A DNA stretch of 64,000 nt from Caballeronia sordidicola (GTDB taxonomy: Bacteria; Pseudomonadota; Gammaproteobacteria; Burkholderiales; Burkholderiaceae): contig NZ_FCOC02000010.1 of NCBI RefSeq assembly GCF_001544455.2, positions 124,001 to 188,000 of the forward strand, in the 5' to 3' direction. A model generated the notes under the pieces. The model ran no database searches and was not told the DNA's origin. It was given only the letters and a program-made list of their open reading frames with translations. Numbering within the stretch: position 1 is the first letter of the stretch; every line of letters starts with the position of its first letter. Position numbers and translations under genes: made by a program. This document shows, piece by piece, positions 17,401 through 27,129 of the stretch.

Positions 17401-20329
17401 CCATTGCTTCTTCATAATCGAGCAGAGCCTTGCCGGTATGCGATTGTTCGCATGCCGAAACATCGTCCGGCGTGCCGACGCAAACCACCAGGCCGCCGGC
17501 GTCGCCGCCTTCTGGACCCAGGTCGATGATCCAGTCGGCGGCGCGGATCACATCGAGATTGTGCTCGATCACGATCAGCGAATGGCCACGCTCGAGCAGC
17601 CGTCTCAACGCCTGCATCAGCTTGGCGATATCGTCGAAATGCAGACCGGTCGTCGGTTCGTCGAACATGAACAGGCGCCCCGGCTTGTTGCCGCTCGCCT
17701 GCGCCGTTTCCGCGAGGAATCCCGCTAATTTAAGGCGTTGCGCTTCGCCGCCCGAGAGCGTGGGGACGGGTTGCCCAAGCTTCACGTATTCGAGTCCAAC
17801 GTCCACAATGGGCTGCAACACGCGCAGCACTTCCTTGTCCTGCGCAAAGCACGCAACGGCTTCGCTCACAGTCAGGTCGAGCACGTCGGCGACGCTCAGC
17901 GAGCGTCCATCGCGCTCGATCTGCACATCCAGGATTTCCGCCCGATACCGCCGGCCATCGCAATCCGGGCAACGCAAGTAGACGTCGCTCAGGAACTGCA
18001 TCTCGACGTGCTCGAAGCCCGACCCGCCGCAAGTCGGACAGCGTCCGTCGCCGGAGTTGAAACTGAACATGCCCGCGCTGTAGCCGCGCTGCGCTGCCAG
18101 CGGCGCCTTTGCGAACAGCTTGCGGATTTCATCGAATGCGCCAACGTAGCTTGCCGGATTCGAACGCGCCGTGCGTCCAATAGGCGATTGATCCACGAAG
18201 ATGACTTCGCTCAGCGCGTCGGCACCCTGCAACGCGCGGAACGCACCCGGCGTTTCCGTCGCCTTGCCGAAATGGCGCAGCAAGGCCGGTGCGAGCACGT
18301 CCTGAATCAGCGTCGATTTACCCGAGCCCGATACGCCCGTCACGCATACCAGACGCTGCAACGGAATCTCGACCGTGACGTCGCGCAAGTTGTGCTCCGT
18401 CGCGCCTTCGAGCACGAGCCGCGGCGTCTTTGCATCGACCGCGCGGCGCTGCCAGTTCGACGCGTGCGCCACGTGCTTGCGGCCGCCGAGATACGCGCCG
18501 GTGAGTGTTTCGCTGTGTTCGATGTCGTTCGGCGAACCGTCATAGACAATCGAGCCGCCGCGTTCGCCCGGTCCCGGACCCATGTCGATAAGACGATCCG
18601 CCGCGAGCATCACCGACGGATCGTGCTCCACGACCACGAGCGTATTGCCCGCGTCGCGCAACCGGTGCATGGCCTCCACAATGCGGTTCAGATCGCGCGG
18701 ATGCAGGCCGATACTCGGTTCATCGAGCACGAACAGCGTGTTCACGAGCGACGTGCCAAGCGCGGTGGTCAGGTTGATCCGCTGCACTTCGCCGCCCGAA
18801 AGCGTTCTGCTCTGACGATCCAGCGTGAGATAACCCAGGCCGACATCGCAGAGATATTTCAGTCGCGTGCGGACTTCGTTGTGCAGCAGCTTGAGCGCGT
18901 CGTCGAGCAAGGTGCTCGGCAATGTGAGCGAATCGAAGAACCGTCGAATCCGGTCGATAGGCATCAGCATCAGGTCATGCAGCGTCAGCCCGGGCAGCGC
19001 TTCCAGTTGCGGACGCGTCCATTCCACGCCGGCCGGAAGGAAACGGTCAGCCGGATTCAGCACGGCGTCAGCCTGCTCCTTCGTGCCGAGACGCCATAGC
19101 AGCGCTTCGGTTTTCAGCCGCGCGCCTTCGCACACCGGACACTTCGTATAGCTGCGATATTTCGACAGCAATACGCGGATGTGCATCTTGTAAGCCTTCG
19201 ACTCGAGATAATCGAAGAAACGCTGCACGCCGTACCACTGGTTCTGCCACTTGCCCGTCCAGTCCGGCGAGCCGTTGATGACCCAGTCGCGCTCCTTCTG
19301 CGTCAGTTCACTCCATGGCACCCCAAGGCGAATACCCGCCTTCGCGCCATAGCGCAACAAGTCGTCCTGGTTTTCCTGCCATGCGGGTGTCTGCAACGTC
19401 TTGATCGCGCCACCGCGCAGGGTCTTGCGCTCGTCGGGAATCACAAGGCCGAGATCCACGCCGATCACGCGGCCAAAACCACGGCACGTTTCGCACGCGC
19501 CGTACGCCGAGTTGAATGAGAACAATGCGGGTTGTGGATCGGCGTAGCGAATATCGCTCTCCGGGCTGTGCAGGCCCGTTGAAAAACGCCACGTCGGAAC
19601 GTCCGCTTTTTCAGGCGCTTCTTCGCCCGATTCCGGCAGCACATAAACGTTCACGCGCCCCGTGCCGCGCAGCAACGCACCTTCGATGGCCTCGAGCGCT
19701 CGCGAGCGTTCCGTGTTCTGCAAACGGAACCGGTCGGCGACGACGTCGAGCATCTGCCGTCCGTCCTGATGCCGTTTCGCCTGCACGCGCGTATAGCCGC
19801 TTGCGGAAAGCCACTGCGCGACTTCTTCGTCGCTCGCGGATTCCGGCAGCTCAACGGGGAAGGTAATCGCAATACGCGGGTCGTTCGCCTTCGTGCGCTC
19901 CAGCAATTCCACGTAGATGGTTTCGGGCGTGTCATGCCGGACCTGATGCGAGGTCTTTTTATCGAAGAGTTCGGCGGCGCGTGCGTAGAACAGCTTGAGG
20001 TGATCGTTCAACTCGGTCATTGTGCCGACCGTCGAGCGCGAACTGCGCACCGGATTCGTCTGGTCGATGGCAATGGCCGGCGGCACGCCATCCACGCGGT
20101 CGACCTGCGGACGATCCATCCGGTCCAGGAATTGCCGCGCATACGCGCTGAAAGTCTCGACGTAGCGGCGCTGGCCTTCGGCGTAGAGGGTATCGAAAAC
20201 GAGGCTCGATTTACCGGAGCCCGAAGGACCGGTCACCACGGTCATCTGGCCCGTGTACAGGTCCAGGTCGATGTTCTTGAGATTGTGCTGGCGAGCGCCG
20301 CGAATGCGGATTGCGTTGTTGGATGCCAA
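14492..20329 (-). CDS. uvrA: Double-length UvrA (tandem UvrA fused in one polypeptide)
   Basis: The protein has 1945 residues, about twice a normal UvrA (about 940). It contains four Walker A motifs (GPSGSGKSS near 34, then GVSGSGKST three times) and four ABC signatures (LSGGE). Zinc-finger pairs occur in both halves (for example CPTC/CPDC and CPAC/CDVC). Thus residues 1 to about 960 form one UvrA and about 975-1945 a second, joined head to tail. UvrA recognises DNA distortions and loads UvrB in nucleotide excision repair; tandem UvrA forms are known but poorly characterised. I infer a separate ordinary uvrA elsewhere in the genome. A perfect LexA box stands 122 bp upstream, so DNA damage probably induces it. 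The stop is shared with the tail of cynS. Confidence 0.93.
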   Translation of the reverse strand: MASNNAIRIRGARQHNLKNIDLDLYTGQMTVVTGPSGSGKSSLVFDTLYAEGQRRYVETFSAYARQFLDRMDRPQVDRVDGVPPAIAIDQTNPVRSSRSTVGTMTELNDHLKLFYARAAELFDKKTSHQVRHDTPETIYVELLERTKANDPRIAITFPVELPESASDEEVAQWLSASGYTRVQAKRHQDGRQMLDVVADRFRLQNTERSRALEAIEGALLRGTGRVNVYVLPESGEEAPEKADVPTWRFSTGLHSPESDIRYADPQPALFSFNSAYGACETCRGFGRVIGVDLGLVIPDERKTLRGGAIKTLQTPAWQENQDDLLRYGAKAGIRLGVPWSELTQKERDWVINGSPDWTGKWQNQWYGVQRFFDYLESKAYKMHIRVLLSKYRSYTKCPVCEGARLKTEALLWRLGTKEQADAVLNPADRFLPAGVEWTRPQLEALPGLTLHDLMLMPIDRIRRFFDSLTLPSTLLDDALKLLHNEVRTRLKYLCDVGLGYLTLDRQSRTLSGGEVQRINLTTALGTSLVNTLFVLDEPSIGLHPRDLNRIVEAMHRLRDAGNTLVVVEHDPSVMLAADRLIDMGPGPGERGGSIVYDGSPNDIEHSETLTGAYLGGRKHVAHASNWQRRAVDAKTPRLVLEGATEHNLRDVTVEIPLQRLVCVTGVSGSGKSTLIQDVLAPALLRHFGKATETPGAFRALQGADALSEVIFVDQSPIGRTARSNPASYVGAFDEIRKLFAKAPLAAQRGYSAGMFSFNSGDGRCPTCGGSGFEHVEMQFLSDVYLRCPDCDGRRYRAEILDVQIERDGRSLSVADVLDLTVSEAVACFAQDKEVLRVLQPIVDVGLEYVKLGQPVPTLSGGEAQRLKLAGFLAETAQASGNKPGRLFMFDEPTTGLHFDDIAKLMQALRRLLERGHSLIVIEHNLDVIRAADWIIDLGPEGGDAGGLVVCVGTPDDVSACEQSHTGKALLDYEEAMAPGAAQKRASGVPLQLAAEVAAARRALQGEDVVRIVNAREHNLKSLDVDIPHGKFNVITGVSGSGKSTLAFDILFHEGQRRYLESLNAYARSIVQPAGRPEVDAVYGIPPTVAIEQRLSRGGRKSTVATTSEVWHFLRLLYVKLGIQHCIHDGAPVTAQSAESIVAQILRDFKGQHIGLLAPLVVNRKGIYTDLAKWAKTRGHTHLRVDGEFLPVDPWPKIDRFREHTIELPVGDLIVSVNDEASLRKMLEDTLELGKGVMHLLAPLDDLHGALNGGKKGTKHVGEIRVFSTKRACPVCGTSYPELDPRMFSYNSKHGWCHTCVGTGVKLTREQREAYDDTLLSEDVRGREQTIPSAQQEPDDVGDQPCPDCEGTRLNEVARAVTFGNQPITEVGRWTVSATRGWVNKLKLKGRDADIARDVVSEIEGRLQFLEEVGLGYLSLDRAAPTLSGGEAQRIRLAAQLGSNLQGVCYVLDEPTIGLHPRDNKILLDALKKLGDKGNTLVVVEHDEDTIRRADHIIDIGPGAGKRGGTVVAQGVVADLSAQPDSLTGQYLANPIQHPLQPRRDVKTATAKRAATPENWLTVHGATLHNLRNVTASMPLGRLIAITGVSGSGKSTLARDVLMTNLLDAVGRSVLSSPATRRARKTAQADMPARNRSSVLSREAPRPKFDVTHRWQGCTEVTGFETIDRVLEVDQTPIGKTPRSCPATYIGMWDTIRKLFADTLESRARGYTPSRFSFNTGEGRCPACEGQGVRTIAMSFLPDVKVPCDVCHGQRFNPETLAVTWRGKNIGEVLTMEIDEAVEFFSAMQSIAHPLQLMKDVGLGYLTLGQPSPTLSGGEAQRIKLVTELSKVRDDIGRRGQKAPHTLYVLDEPTVGLHMADVAKLIRVLHRLVDGGHSVVVIEHDLDVIAEADWVIDLGPEGGTEGGSIVASTDPETLSRNPRSHTGAALRPVLERGTAVPAEEVQ

Positions 20330-20450
20330 TTTTTCCTAACCGGTTCAATGAGTTAGATCGTCCACCCGTGCGCCCTTCAACAATCCGGCTCGCTTGACAG
20401 CCGCCATGACAAGGCATGCATGGGTGAGATAACCGCAGATGAAGTCGATA

Positions 20451-20466
20451 CTGTACACCCATACAG
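20451..20466 (-). promoter_or_regulatory. LexA box (SOS operator) upstream of the double uvrA
   Basis: CTGT-N8-ACAG (CTGTACACCCATACAG) is a perfect match to the proteobacterial LexA consensus. It sits in the 157-bp gap between the RidA stop and the uvrA start, 122 bp before the uvrA ATG. On the minus strand a CTGAAA / CAGTAT pair with 16-bp spacing overlaps it, a plausible promoter that LexA would occlude. Confidence 0.8.
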
Positions 20467-20486
20467 TGCTTTCAGCAGACGACGGC

Positions 20487-20966
20487 CTAATCGCGAACCG
20501 CGACAATGGCTTCAATCTCCACCGTGATATTTCCCGGCAAGGATCCAACGCCGACAGCTGAACGCGAATGCCGCCCAGCCTCGCCGAATACGTCGATGAA
20601 AAGATCCGAGCAGCCATTGATCACGCGCGGATGGTCGGCGAAATCCGGCGTTGCGTTGACCATGCCGAGCAGCTTCACGATGCGCGTCACGCGGCCGAGA
20701 TCGCCCAGTTCCGCATGCAGCACGGAGAGCAGATTGAGGCCAACAAGCTGCGCGTGGTTGTACGCTTCGTCGGTGGAGACGTCATTGCCGACCTTGCCCT
20801 TCATCAAACGGCCGGAGTCGTCGAGCGGCCCTTGCCCGGACAAGAACAGCAGGTTGCCTTCGCGTGTGCAATGAGTGAAGTTGCCTATCGGCGCGGGCAC
20901 GTCCTGAAGCTTCAATCCGCGAGCCCGCAGTCGGTCGTAGCAGTTCATCTCAGTCGAAAATACCAT
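20487..20966 (-). CDS. RidA-family protein (enamine/imine deaminase)
   Basis: This 159-residue protein has the YjgF/YER057c/UK114 fold. The conserved arginine is in HSRSAVGVGSLPGN and the glutamate in VEIEAIV, so the deaminase-type active site appears intact. RidA proteins hydrolyse reactive 2-aminoacrylate-type enamines/imines released by PLP enzymes. It lies 58 bp downstream of the IclR gene on the same strand, next to a divergent SelA-like PLP enzyme, which suggests that it quenches the product of that enzyme. The start could be 20966 or an internal ATG at 20948. Confidence 0.88.
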   Translation of the reverse strand: MVFSTEMNCYDRLRARGLKLQDVPAPIGNFTHCTREGNLLFLSGQGPLDDSGRLMKGKVGNDVSTDEAYNHAQLVGLNLLSVLHAELGDLGRVTRIVKLLGMVNATPDFADHPRVINGCSDLFIDVFGEAGRHSRSAVGVGSLPGNITVEIEAIVAVRD

Positions 20967-21024
20967 GTTGCGTCAGTTCTCTTTCAGTGGGGAAGACAAG
21001 GGAAAAAAGCCGGACCGCCGGCGT

Positions 21025-21876
21025 TCAAGCCACGGATTCCGATGCACGGCGATGCCAGCCGAGGCGCGTTTCTATGCGTGCGGCGACGACCTTCAGTTCA
21101 TCGCCGAATTGTTCAGTACTCTGAAGCGCTTTCGCCTCGGGCATCACAATCGAAATGGTGAAAACGCAGTCGCCAGCCTGATCGAGGACGGGCGCAGCGA
21201 GGCACGCAACCGATGCATCCGATTCGCCGATCTGGATGGACAAGCGCGCATCCAGCGCTTCGCGGGCCATGCGTGCGAGTACATCGGGCCTCGTTTCGGC
21301 GCGCGCGGTAGGCGACGATTTCGCATGCCGCGCGAAATACGCAACACGTTCGGCATCCGGCAAATGCCCCACGAGCAATCGCCCGGATGCTGTCCAATTG
21401 AGCGGCACGCGGCTTCCCACACGCGACGTCACGCGAAAATGTCCCGGTCCTTCCGCCATTTGCAGCACGACCATCATTCCCTCTTCGAGCCCGCAGACCT
21501 GCACGGTTTCACCAACCTGCGCCGAGAGGCGGTTCATTTCCTCGTGCGCGACCGCGAGGTAATCGAGCGAACTGGCATACGTCAAACCATAACCATACAA
21601 GCGCGAGCCCAGCCAGATGGCGCCATCGGGCGTACGTGCAAGCAGGTTCTTCTCGACCAGGTCATTGATGATGGAATACACAGTGGAAAGCGGTGCGCCG
21701 ACACTGCGCGCGATTTCATACGCAGTGGTCGGCCGGCCGGCTTCCTGCAAGGCGTCGAGGATCTGCACCGCGCGGTCGATCGCACTGGTGCGAGTACGCG
21801 GCGCGGCGACATCCTGACTGGTTCGCGCCACGTTCGCGTCAGGTTCCTGCACGGGATCACGGGGCTTGCGAGTCAT
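21025..21876 (-). CDS. IclR-family transcriptional regulator
   Basis: The 283-residue protein has an N-terminal winged helix-turn-helix (AVQILDALQEAGRPTTAYEI and then GAPLSTVYSIINDLVEK, residues about 35-90) and a GAF-like effector domain to the C-terminus. The ATG at 21876 is preceded by GAGGAG; the open frame continues 23 codons upstream without a signal. It is divergent from the SelA-like gene and upstream of ridA, so it probably controls both arms. A palindrome at 21955-21976 between the divergent starts is a candidate site for it. The ligand is unknown. Confidence 0.9.
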   Translation of the reverse strand: MTRKPRDPVQEPDANVARTSQDVAAPRTRTSAIDRAVQILDALQEAGRPTTAYEIARSVGAPLSTVYSIINDLVEKNLLARTPDGAIWLGSRLYGYGLTYASSLDYLAVAHEEMNRLSAQVGETVQVCGLEEGMMVVLQMAEGPGHFRVTSRVGSRVPLNWTASGRLLVGHLPDAERVAYFARHAKSSPTARAETRPDVLARMAREALDARLSIQIGESDASVACLAAPVLDQAGDCVFTISIVMPEAKALQSTEQFGDELKVVAARIETRLGWHRRASESVA

Positions 21877-21908
21877 TGCACTCCTCAGGGCTGATTGTTT
21901 TTGTCTAG

Positions 21909-21939
21909 TTGACGCAGGGAAATCGTATGCTAATCTAAT
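21909..21939 (+). promoter_or_regulatory. Putative sigma-70 promoter of the SelA-like gene
   Basis: TTGACG (21909-21914) and TCTAAT (21934-21939) match 5/6 each to -35 and -10 with a 19-base spacer. They lie just upstream of the ATGTTCC palindrome, which would then cover the transcription start region. Confidence 0.4.
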
Positions 21940-21954
21940 ACACAATTACAACAT

Positions 21955-21976
21955 ATGTTCCATAATAAAGGAACAT
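21955..21976. promoter_or_regulatory. Palindrome ATGTTCC-N8-GGAACAT, candidate IclR operator
   Basis: A perfect 7-bp dyad with an 8-base AT-rich centre lies between the divergent IclR and SelA-like genes and ends just before the GGAG ribosome binding site of the SelA-like gene. IclR-family proteins bind short palindromes of this kind. A repressor here would block transcription of the catabolic arm. The symmetry is seen; the binding protein is inferred. Confidence 0.55.
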
Positions 21977-21989
21977 CAGGAGCCGCACG

Positions 21990-23189
21990 ATGGATTTTTA
22001 TTCTCGCCTAGGCCTGCGCCCCGTCATCAATGTGAACGGCACGATGACGAGTCTTGGCGCGTCCATCGTGGCGCCGCCGGTGATTGAAGCCGTGGCTTCG
22101 ATCCTGCCGCAGTTCGTCGAGATCGACGACTTGCAGCGCAAGGCGTCGGCCGCAATCGCTCGAGCTTGCGGCAGCGAAGGCGGCTACGTCACGGCGTCGT
22201 GTTCGGCAGCGATCACCCTCGGCATCGCCGCGACCATGACGGGCGACGACGCCGGCCTGATCGAACGCCTGCCGGATACCAGCGGCATGCGTAACGAAGT
22301 TGTCATCCAGACGGGTCATCTCGTCAATTATGGCGCACCCATCGACCAGGCGATCCGCCTCGCCGGCGCGCGCGTTGTGCCGGTGGGCGCCGCGACCGAA
22401 GCGCATGGCTATCAACTGGCGTCCACCATCACCGAACGCACGACCGCGGCGCTATACGTGGTCTCGCATCACACGGTGCAGTTCGGGCTGATCCAGGTCG
22501 AGGAATTCATTGCCGAAGCGCATGCCAGGGGCGTGCCGGTCATTGTCGATGCAGCCTCCGAATACGACCTCACGCGTTTCATTGCAGCCGGCGCCGATCT
22601 CGTGCTGTATTCGGCGCACAAGTTTCTTGGCGGCTTGACGGCCGGGATCGTGGCGGGCCGGAAAACACTCGTGCGTGCCGCGTATTTCCAGAATGGCGGC
22701 ATCGGGCGGGGCATGAAAGTCGGCAAGGAAGGCATCGCGGGAGCGATCGCCGCGCTCGAACAATGGCAGCACCGCGATCATGCGGCGGCACGCGCACGCG
22801 AGCGCGGCTATCTGGACCTGTGGATCGCCGGACTGAGCGGCCGTCCGGGCATACGTGCAGAAACCGATGCCGATCCGACCGGCAATCCGCTCGATCGCCT
22901 GAAGCTTTCCATCGATCCACGCAATGCGCGTATCAGCGCGTGGGATCTCGCCGACGCGCTCTCGCATCCTCCGGCGGGCAGCATGCCCGTGATCGTTCGT
23001 GACCACGAAGCCGAACTGAACTTCTTTTTCATCGATCCGTGCAATTTGCATCCCGGTCAGGAACATGTTGTTCTTGAGCGCCTGCTCGCGGAACTCGAGC
23101 GCGCGCAACGCGCGCCGGAACCGTTGATTACGCCGTTTTATCAGCGCGATGCGCGACGTCTTTCGGGCCGCCGCAACTGGCCTGACTGA
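21990..23189 (+). CDS. SelA-like PLP-dependent enzyme (aminotransferase fold type I, possible ammonia-lyase)
   Basis: This 399-residue protein belongs to the SelA/DgaE-like group of fold-type-I PLP enzymes. The Schiff-base lysine is K211 in SAHKFLGG, with the aspartate of VIVDAASE upstream. N-terminal RPVINVNGTMTSLGAS is typical of this group. It is not a selenocysteine synthase: no tRNA-Sec, selB or selD is present. DgaE relatives eliminate ammonia from D-glucosaminate-6-phosphate; the RidA partner and the GntP-type permease here fit a deamination of an amino sugar acid or hydroxy amino acid. Substrate is not established. GGAG lies at the right distance from the ATG at 21990. Confidence 0.8.
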   Translation: MDFYSRLGLRPVINVNGTMTSLGASIVAPPVIEAVASILPQFVEIDDLQRKASAAIARACGSEGGYVTASCSAAITLGIAATMTGDDAGLIERLPDTSGMRNEVVIQTGHLVNYGAPIDQAIRLAGARVVPVGAATEAHGYQLASTITERTTAALYVVSHHTVQFGLIQVEEFIAEAHARGVPVIVDAASEYDLTRFIAAGADLVLYSAHKFLGGLTAGIVAGRKTLVRAAYFQNGGIGRGMKVGKEGIAGAIAALEQWQHRDHAAARARERGYLDLWIAGLSGRPGIRAETDADPTGNPLDRLKLSIDPRNARISAWDLADALSHPPAGSMPVIVRDHEAELNFFFIDPCNLHPGQEHVVLERLLAELERAQRAPEPLITPFYQRDARRLSGRRNWPD

Positions 23190-23338
23190 GCTTTTCCTGC
23201 ACGACTTTTCTTGTATGACCGCTTCGCCGGAGTAATTTCCGGCGTTGCTTCGCCCTGCATGTTTAGTAATCCCTATGCCCGTTGAAGACAATAAAAATTC
23301 GTCGACGGACGCCCTTCTTTCGACCAGAGGAAACCCAG

Positions 23339-24454
23339 ATGCACAAGCAGATTCTTCGCACGGCGATTGCCGTCGCCGTGACCGGAAGCTTCGCGCATAC
23401 CGCTTTTGCGCAAAGCGGCGTGACGCTCTACGGTATCGTGGATGCAGGCTTTACCTATACCAACAACCAGAAAGGCAGCAGCGCCTACCAGGCGACGCAA
23501 GGCAACGTGCAAGGATCCCGCTGGGGCTTGCTCGGCACTGAAGACCTGGGCGGCGGCAACAAGGCGTCGTTCAGGCTCGAGAATGGTTTCAGCCTGGAAT
23601 CGGGCGCGTCGGGCCAGGGCGGACGCATCTTCGGCCGCAGTGCATGGGTCGCGTTGAGCAATGACAAGGCGGGTACGATTACGCTCGGACGCCAATACAA
23701 CAGCGTGCAGGATTATTTGTCGAACCTGCAGATCAACGGCGTTGGCGCGCTCAGCCAGTACGGCAACGCCATCTATGACAACGACGACCTGAACAACACG
23801 TATCGCACGAGCAATGCGGTCAAGTACACCACACCGACGTTCGCCGGTCTGACCGCCAACGCCATGTACGCGTTTTCAAACACCGCGGGCGACTTTGCGA
23901 ACAACCGGGCGTGGAGCGTAGGCGCCGATTATGCCGCCGGGCCGGTGCGTCTCGACGCTGCTTACTCGCTCGTCAATCACCCCGCGTCGAACACGGCGGG
24001 CGCGGCGCCATCGGACAACTACTACAGCACCAGTTCGTCCATTATCAGCAACGTGGCGCGCAATCAGGTGTGGGGTGCGGGCGGCGCGTATGCGTTCGGC
24101 CCCGCGACCGTCGCACTGCTTTATACGAATTCACACTTCGACCTGCTGACCGGCGGCAGCTTGCGCTTCGCCAACTACGAGGCGAGCGTGCGTTATCAGT
24201 TCACGCCGGCCACGCTGCTGTCGCTCGGCTATATCTATACGAGCCAGAACAGCAGCTCCGCCGCGGCAGCGAACGCCCACTACAACCAGCTTGCACTGGG
24301 CGGCGAATATTTCCTGTCGAAGACCACCGATCTTTATTTGAACGGCATCTACCAGCGTTCATCGGGCGCCAAGGCATGGGTTGAAGGCGTCACGAATCCT
24401 TCGAGCAACAACGGCCAGATCGTGGCCGTTGCGGGCATTCGTCACAAGTTCTAA
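23339..24454 (+). CDS. Gram-negative general porin (OmpC-type)
   Basis: The 371-residue protein begins with a signal peptide (LRTAIAVAVTGSFAHTAFA, cleavage after AFA-Q) followed by SGVTLYGIVDAGFTYTNNQ, the standard start of Burkholderia-type trimeric porins. It ends in VAGIRHKF, the C-terminal phenylalanine outer-membrane signal. The ATG at 23339 follows AGAGGA. The gene lies 149 bp after the SelA-like enzyme and 66 bp before GntP, so it probably provides outer-membrane entry for the substrate of this locus. Confidence 0.9.
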   Translation: MHKQILRTAIAVAVTGSFAHTAFAQSGVTLYGIVDAGFTYTNNQKGSSAYQATQGNVQGSRWGLLGTEDLGGGNKASFRLENGFSLESGASGQGGRIFGRSAWVALSNDKAGTITLGRQYNSVQDYLSNLQINGVGALSQYGNAIYDNDDLNNTYRTSNAVKYTTPTFAGLTANAMYAFSNTAGDFANNRAWSVGADYAAGPVRLDAAYSLVNHPASNTAGAAPSDNYYSTSSSIISNVARNQVWGAGGAYAFGPATVALLYTNSHFDLLTGGSLRFANYEASVRYQFTPATLLSLGYIYTSQNSSSAAAANAHYNQLALGGEYFLSKTTDLYLNGIYQRSSGAKAWVEGVTNPSSNNGQIVAVAGIRHKF

Positions 24455-24463
24455 TCCCGTATG

Positions 24464-24496
24464 CCGGACCGTGCGCTTTGCACGGTCCGGTTTCTC
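24464..24496 (+). terminator. Perfect 11-bp hairpin between porin and gntP
   Basis: CCGGACCGTGC pairs perfectly with GCACGGTCCGG around a five-base loop (24475-24479), followed by TTTCTCT. It starts 10 bp after the porin stop. It may terminate part of the porin transcripts so that the permease is made at a lower level. Confidence 0.65.
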
Positions 24497-24520
24497 TACG
24501 ATCGATATCTTGGAGCCTCT

Positions 24521-25891
24521 ATGGCGACTGTCCAGGGAAGTCTGTTACTTGTCTACGCGCTGGTCGCGATCATCGCGCTCGTCGTGCTGATCGCGCGTTT
24601 CAAGCTCAATCCGTTTATTACGCTGATGGTGGTGTCGGTCGCGCTCGCGCTCGCCGTCGGCATGCCGATGACGTCCATTCTCAAGTCGTTCGAGACGGGC
24701 GTGGGCGGCACGCTCGGACACATTGCGATCGTCGTGGGACTGGGCACCATGCTCGGCAAGATGATGGCCGAGTCCGGCGGCGCCGAACGCATTGCGCGCA
24801 CGTTGATCGATTTGTTCGGCCCGAAGAACGTGCATTGGGCGATGATGTGTATCGCGTTCCTTGTCGGCTTGCCGGTGTTCTTTGAAGTCGGTTTCGTGTT
24901 GCTGATTCCGATCGCGTTCAACGTCGCGCAGCGCACCGGCACGTCGATGATCCGCGTCGGCATTCCAATGGTCGCGGGTCTTTCCGTCGTGCATGGCCTG
25001 ATTCCACCACATCCGGCCGCGTTGCTGGCGGTGACCGCGTACAACGCGGATATCGGGCATACGATTTTCTATGCGCTGATAGTCGGCATTCCCACGGCCA
25101 TCATCGCCGGCCCCTTGTTTTCCAGGCTGATTGCGAAGTTCGTGGTGCTGGAAGGCGTGAATCCGATGGCGAAGCAGTTCATCGAACAGGACGCGGCACG
25201 CGCCACACAAAAACTGCCGGGCTTCGGCATCACGCTGCTGACCGTGCTGTTGCCAGTGCTGCTGATGCTGGTTGGCAGTTGGGCGGATCTGATCGCGCCG
25301 CCGCAGTCCACGGTGAACAACGTCTTGCGTTTGATCGGCCATCCCGACATGGCGTTGCTGCTCGCGGTGCTGCTCAGCTTTTATACATTCGGTTCCGCGC
25401 GCGGCTTCAACCGGGAGTCCATTCTCAAGTTCACCAACGAGTGTCTCGCGCCCACGGCAAGTATCACGCTCGTGGTGGGAGCGGGCGCGGGATTCGGCCG
25501 TATCCTGATCGACAGCGGCGCGTCCAAGGCTATCGTGGATGTCGCGACCGGCGCGCATGTGCCCCTCTTGATCCTTGCTTGGCTCGTGGCTGCGCTGATT
25601 CGCGTTGCGACCGGCTCCGCCACCGTCGCCATGGCGACCGCAGCGGGCATCATTGCGCCCATAGCGGCAGCGGCGGCATCGACGGCGACCGGCGCGCGTC
25701 CCGAATTGCTCGTGCTTGCCACGGGCGCGGGTTCGCTGATCCTGTCGCATGTGAACGACGGCGGTTTCTGGCTGGTCAAGGAATATTTCGGCATGACCGT
25801 CACCCAGACCTTCAAGACATGGACTGTCTGTGAAACGATTATCTCCGTGACAGCATTGGCATTTACGCTGGGTCTTGCGGCTGTCATCTGA
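24521..25891 (+). CDS. GntP-family gluconate/sugar-acid:H+ symporter
   Basis: This 456-residue integral membrane protein has about 12 hydrophobic segments and GntP hallmarks such as GMPMTSILKSFETGVGGTLG, PPHPAALL and SATVAMATAAGIIAP. GntP transporters import gluconate and related sugar acids, and some members carry D-serine or other compounds. The ATG at 24521 follows TTGGAGCC; the frame remains open upstream through the terminator hairpin. As the last gene of the SelA-like/porin unit it indicates a sugar-acid-like or hydroxy-acid substrate. Confidence 0.9.
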   Translation: MATVQGSLLLVYALVAIIALVVLIARFKLNPFITLMVVSVALALAVGMPMTSILKSFETGVGGTLGHIAIVVGLGTMLGKMMAESGGAERIARTLIDLFGPKNVHWAMMCIAFLVGLPVFFEVGFVLLIPIAFNVAQRTGTSMIRVGIPMVAGLSVVHGLIPPHPAALLAVTAYNADIGHTIFYALIVGIPTAIIAGPLFSRLIAKFVVLEGVNPMAKQFIEQDAARATQKLPGFGITLLTVLLPVLLMLVGSWADLIAPPQSTVNNVLRLIGHPDMALLLAVLLSFYTFGSARGFNRESILKFTNECLAPTASITLVVGAGAGFGRILIDSGASKAIVDVATGAHVPLLILAWLVAALIRVATGSATVAMATAAGIIAPIAAAAASTATGARPELLVLATGAGSLILSHVNDGGFWLVKEYFGMTVTQTFKTWTVCETIISVTALAFTLGLAAVI

Positions 25892-25906
25892 CTGCATGTC
25901 CGATGA

Positions 25907-25932
25907 AGATGCCCAGAGTGTTCCGGGCATCT
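25907..25932. terminator. Bidirectional terminator between gntP and the convergent LysR gene
   Basis: AGATGCCC pairs with GGGCATCT around a 10-base loop, with GTTTATATTTT following on the plus strand. It lies in the 51-bp gap between the two convergent stops. Confidence 0.65.
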
Positions 25933-25942
25933 GTTTATATTT

Positions 25943-26851
25943 TCAAGCGGGTCCCGCCAGATAGCCCGTGATCCGCTGCTGCAGGAAATCGCGCAACGCA
26001 TTGATCGTGGGAGAAAGCATCAGCCTGTGCGCGCAAACCAGACTCAACGGCGCGCGCTCGCCTTCCAGCTCTGTCAACAACGCCTGAAGCGCGCCGCTGC
26101 GCAGGTCGCCAAGCACATCGATTCTCGATTTATATGCGAGACCATGCCCCGCGATTGCCCATCGACGGACCAGTTCGCCGTCATCACTGCTGCGATTGCC
26201 ACGCACATTGACCGAAGCCGGTTCGCCGCCGGAATAAAACGTCCAATGATCGTGCACCGTATCGCTTAGCGAAAAGCGCAGGCAGTTGTGCTTGAGCAAA
26301 TCTTCCGGGACAAGCGGGTAATCGTGCTGGGATAAATAAGTCGGCGACGCACACAACACCCGCCGGTTTTCCGGGGCCAATGGCAATGCAATCAGGGTCG
26401 AATCCTCGGGCGTTCCATAGCGGACCGCGAGGTCGACCGCGTTGCTGAACATGTTGGTCACGCGGTCGCCAATACGAACCTGCAGCGTGACGTCCGGATA
26501 TTTGGTCTGAAATTCATCGAGCCAGGGCGCGAGCACGTGTCGTCCAAGATCCGATGGAATAGAGAGCGACACTGTCCCGCCTATAGCCTGGCGACCCCGC
26601 GCCACAGCGTGCCGCCCGGCTTCGACTTCCCCAATGACATTGCGCGCGTACTGAAGATATCGCTCGCCATCCGGCGTGAGCCGCAAGCTGCGCGTCGAGC
26701 GCGCCAGCAACCGGACGCCTAGCTCGTTTTCCAGCCGCTTGAGCCCGGCACTCGCTACGGACGGCGTCAAGTTCAGTTGCCGCGCGGCCGCCGACAAGCT
26801 GCTGCTATCTGCCGCTGTCACGAAGATAAGCAGGTCTTCAAGTTTGATCAT
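25943..26851 (-). CDS. LysR-family transcriptional regulator
   Basis: The 302-residue product has the LysR DNA-binding domain at residues 1-60 (LEDLLIFVTAADSSSLSAAA, then TPSVASAGLKRLENELG) and the effector domain after about residue 90. It resembles the DsdC/GcvA/CrgA-like branch by the SLRLTPDGERYLQYA segment. It is convergent with gntP and divergent from zwf (278 bp between starts), so no target can be assigned with certainty. Confidence 0.88.
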   Translation of the reverse strand: MIKLEDLLIFVTAADSSSLSAAARQLNLTPSVASAGLKRLENELGVRLLARSTRSLRLTPDGERYLQYARNVIGEVEAGRHAVARGRQAIGGTVSLSIPSDLGRHVLAPWLDEFQTKYPDVTLQVRIGDRVTNMFSNAVDLAVRYGTPEDSTLIALPLAPENRRVLCASPTYLSQHDYPLVPEDLLKHNCLRFSLSDTVHDHWTFYSGGEPASVNVRGNRSSDDGELVRRWAIAGHGLAYKSRIDVLGDLRSGALQALLTELEGERAPLSLVCAHRLMLSPTINALRDFLQQRITGYLAGPA

Positions 26852-27129
26852 GGGAACAGGAAATTAAAAAGACATGGCTTTATTGCACAATACGGCTGAA
26901 GTGTTTCCGGTATTTCGACGAACATTCGGGAAATAGTTTGTCCGTTAGCCGCTTTCGAAGCAGGCACGCCGGAAAATCGGGCCAAGTGCGAAAGATATCG
27001 GGTTCCCTGGCCGCAAGCCGGGCAAGCCCGATTGGAGCGTAACTGGTATAACGACATACTTAGCGTCGTAAAAGGCCGCTCCCACGGAGCGCAAACTTGG
27101 CTGCATCAACCCGCGATTTCCTACGCACC

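Noticed and set aside
21990..23189. Selenocysteine synthase (SelA)
   Set aside because: The product resembles SelA only at fold level; no selB, selD or tRNA-Sec is nearby and the catabolic neighbours point to another reaction.
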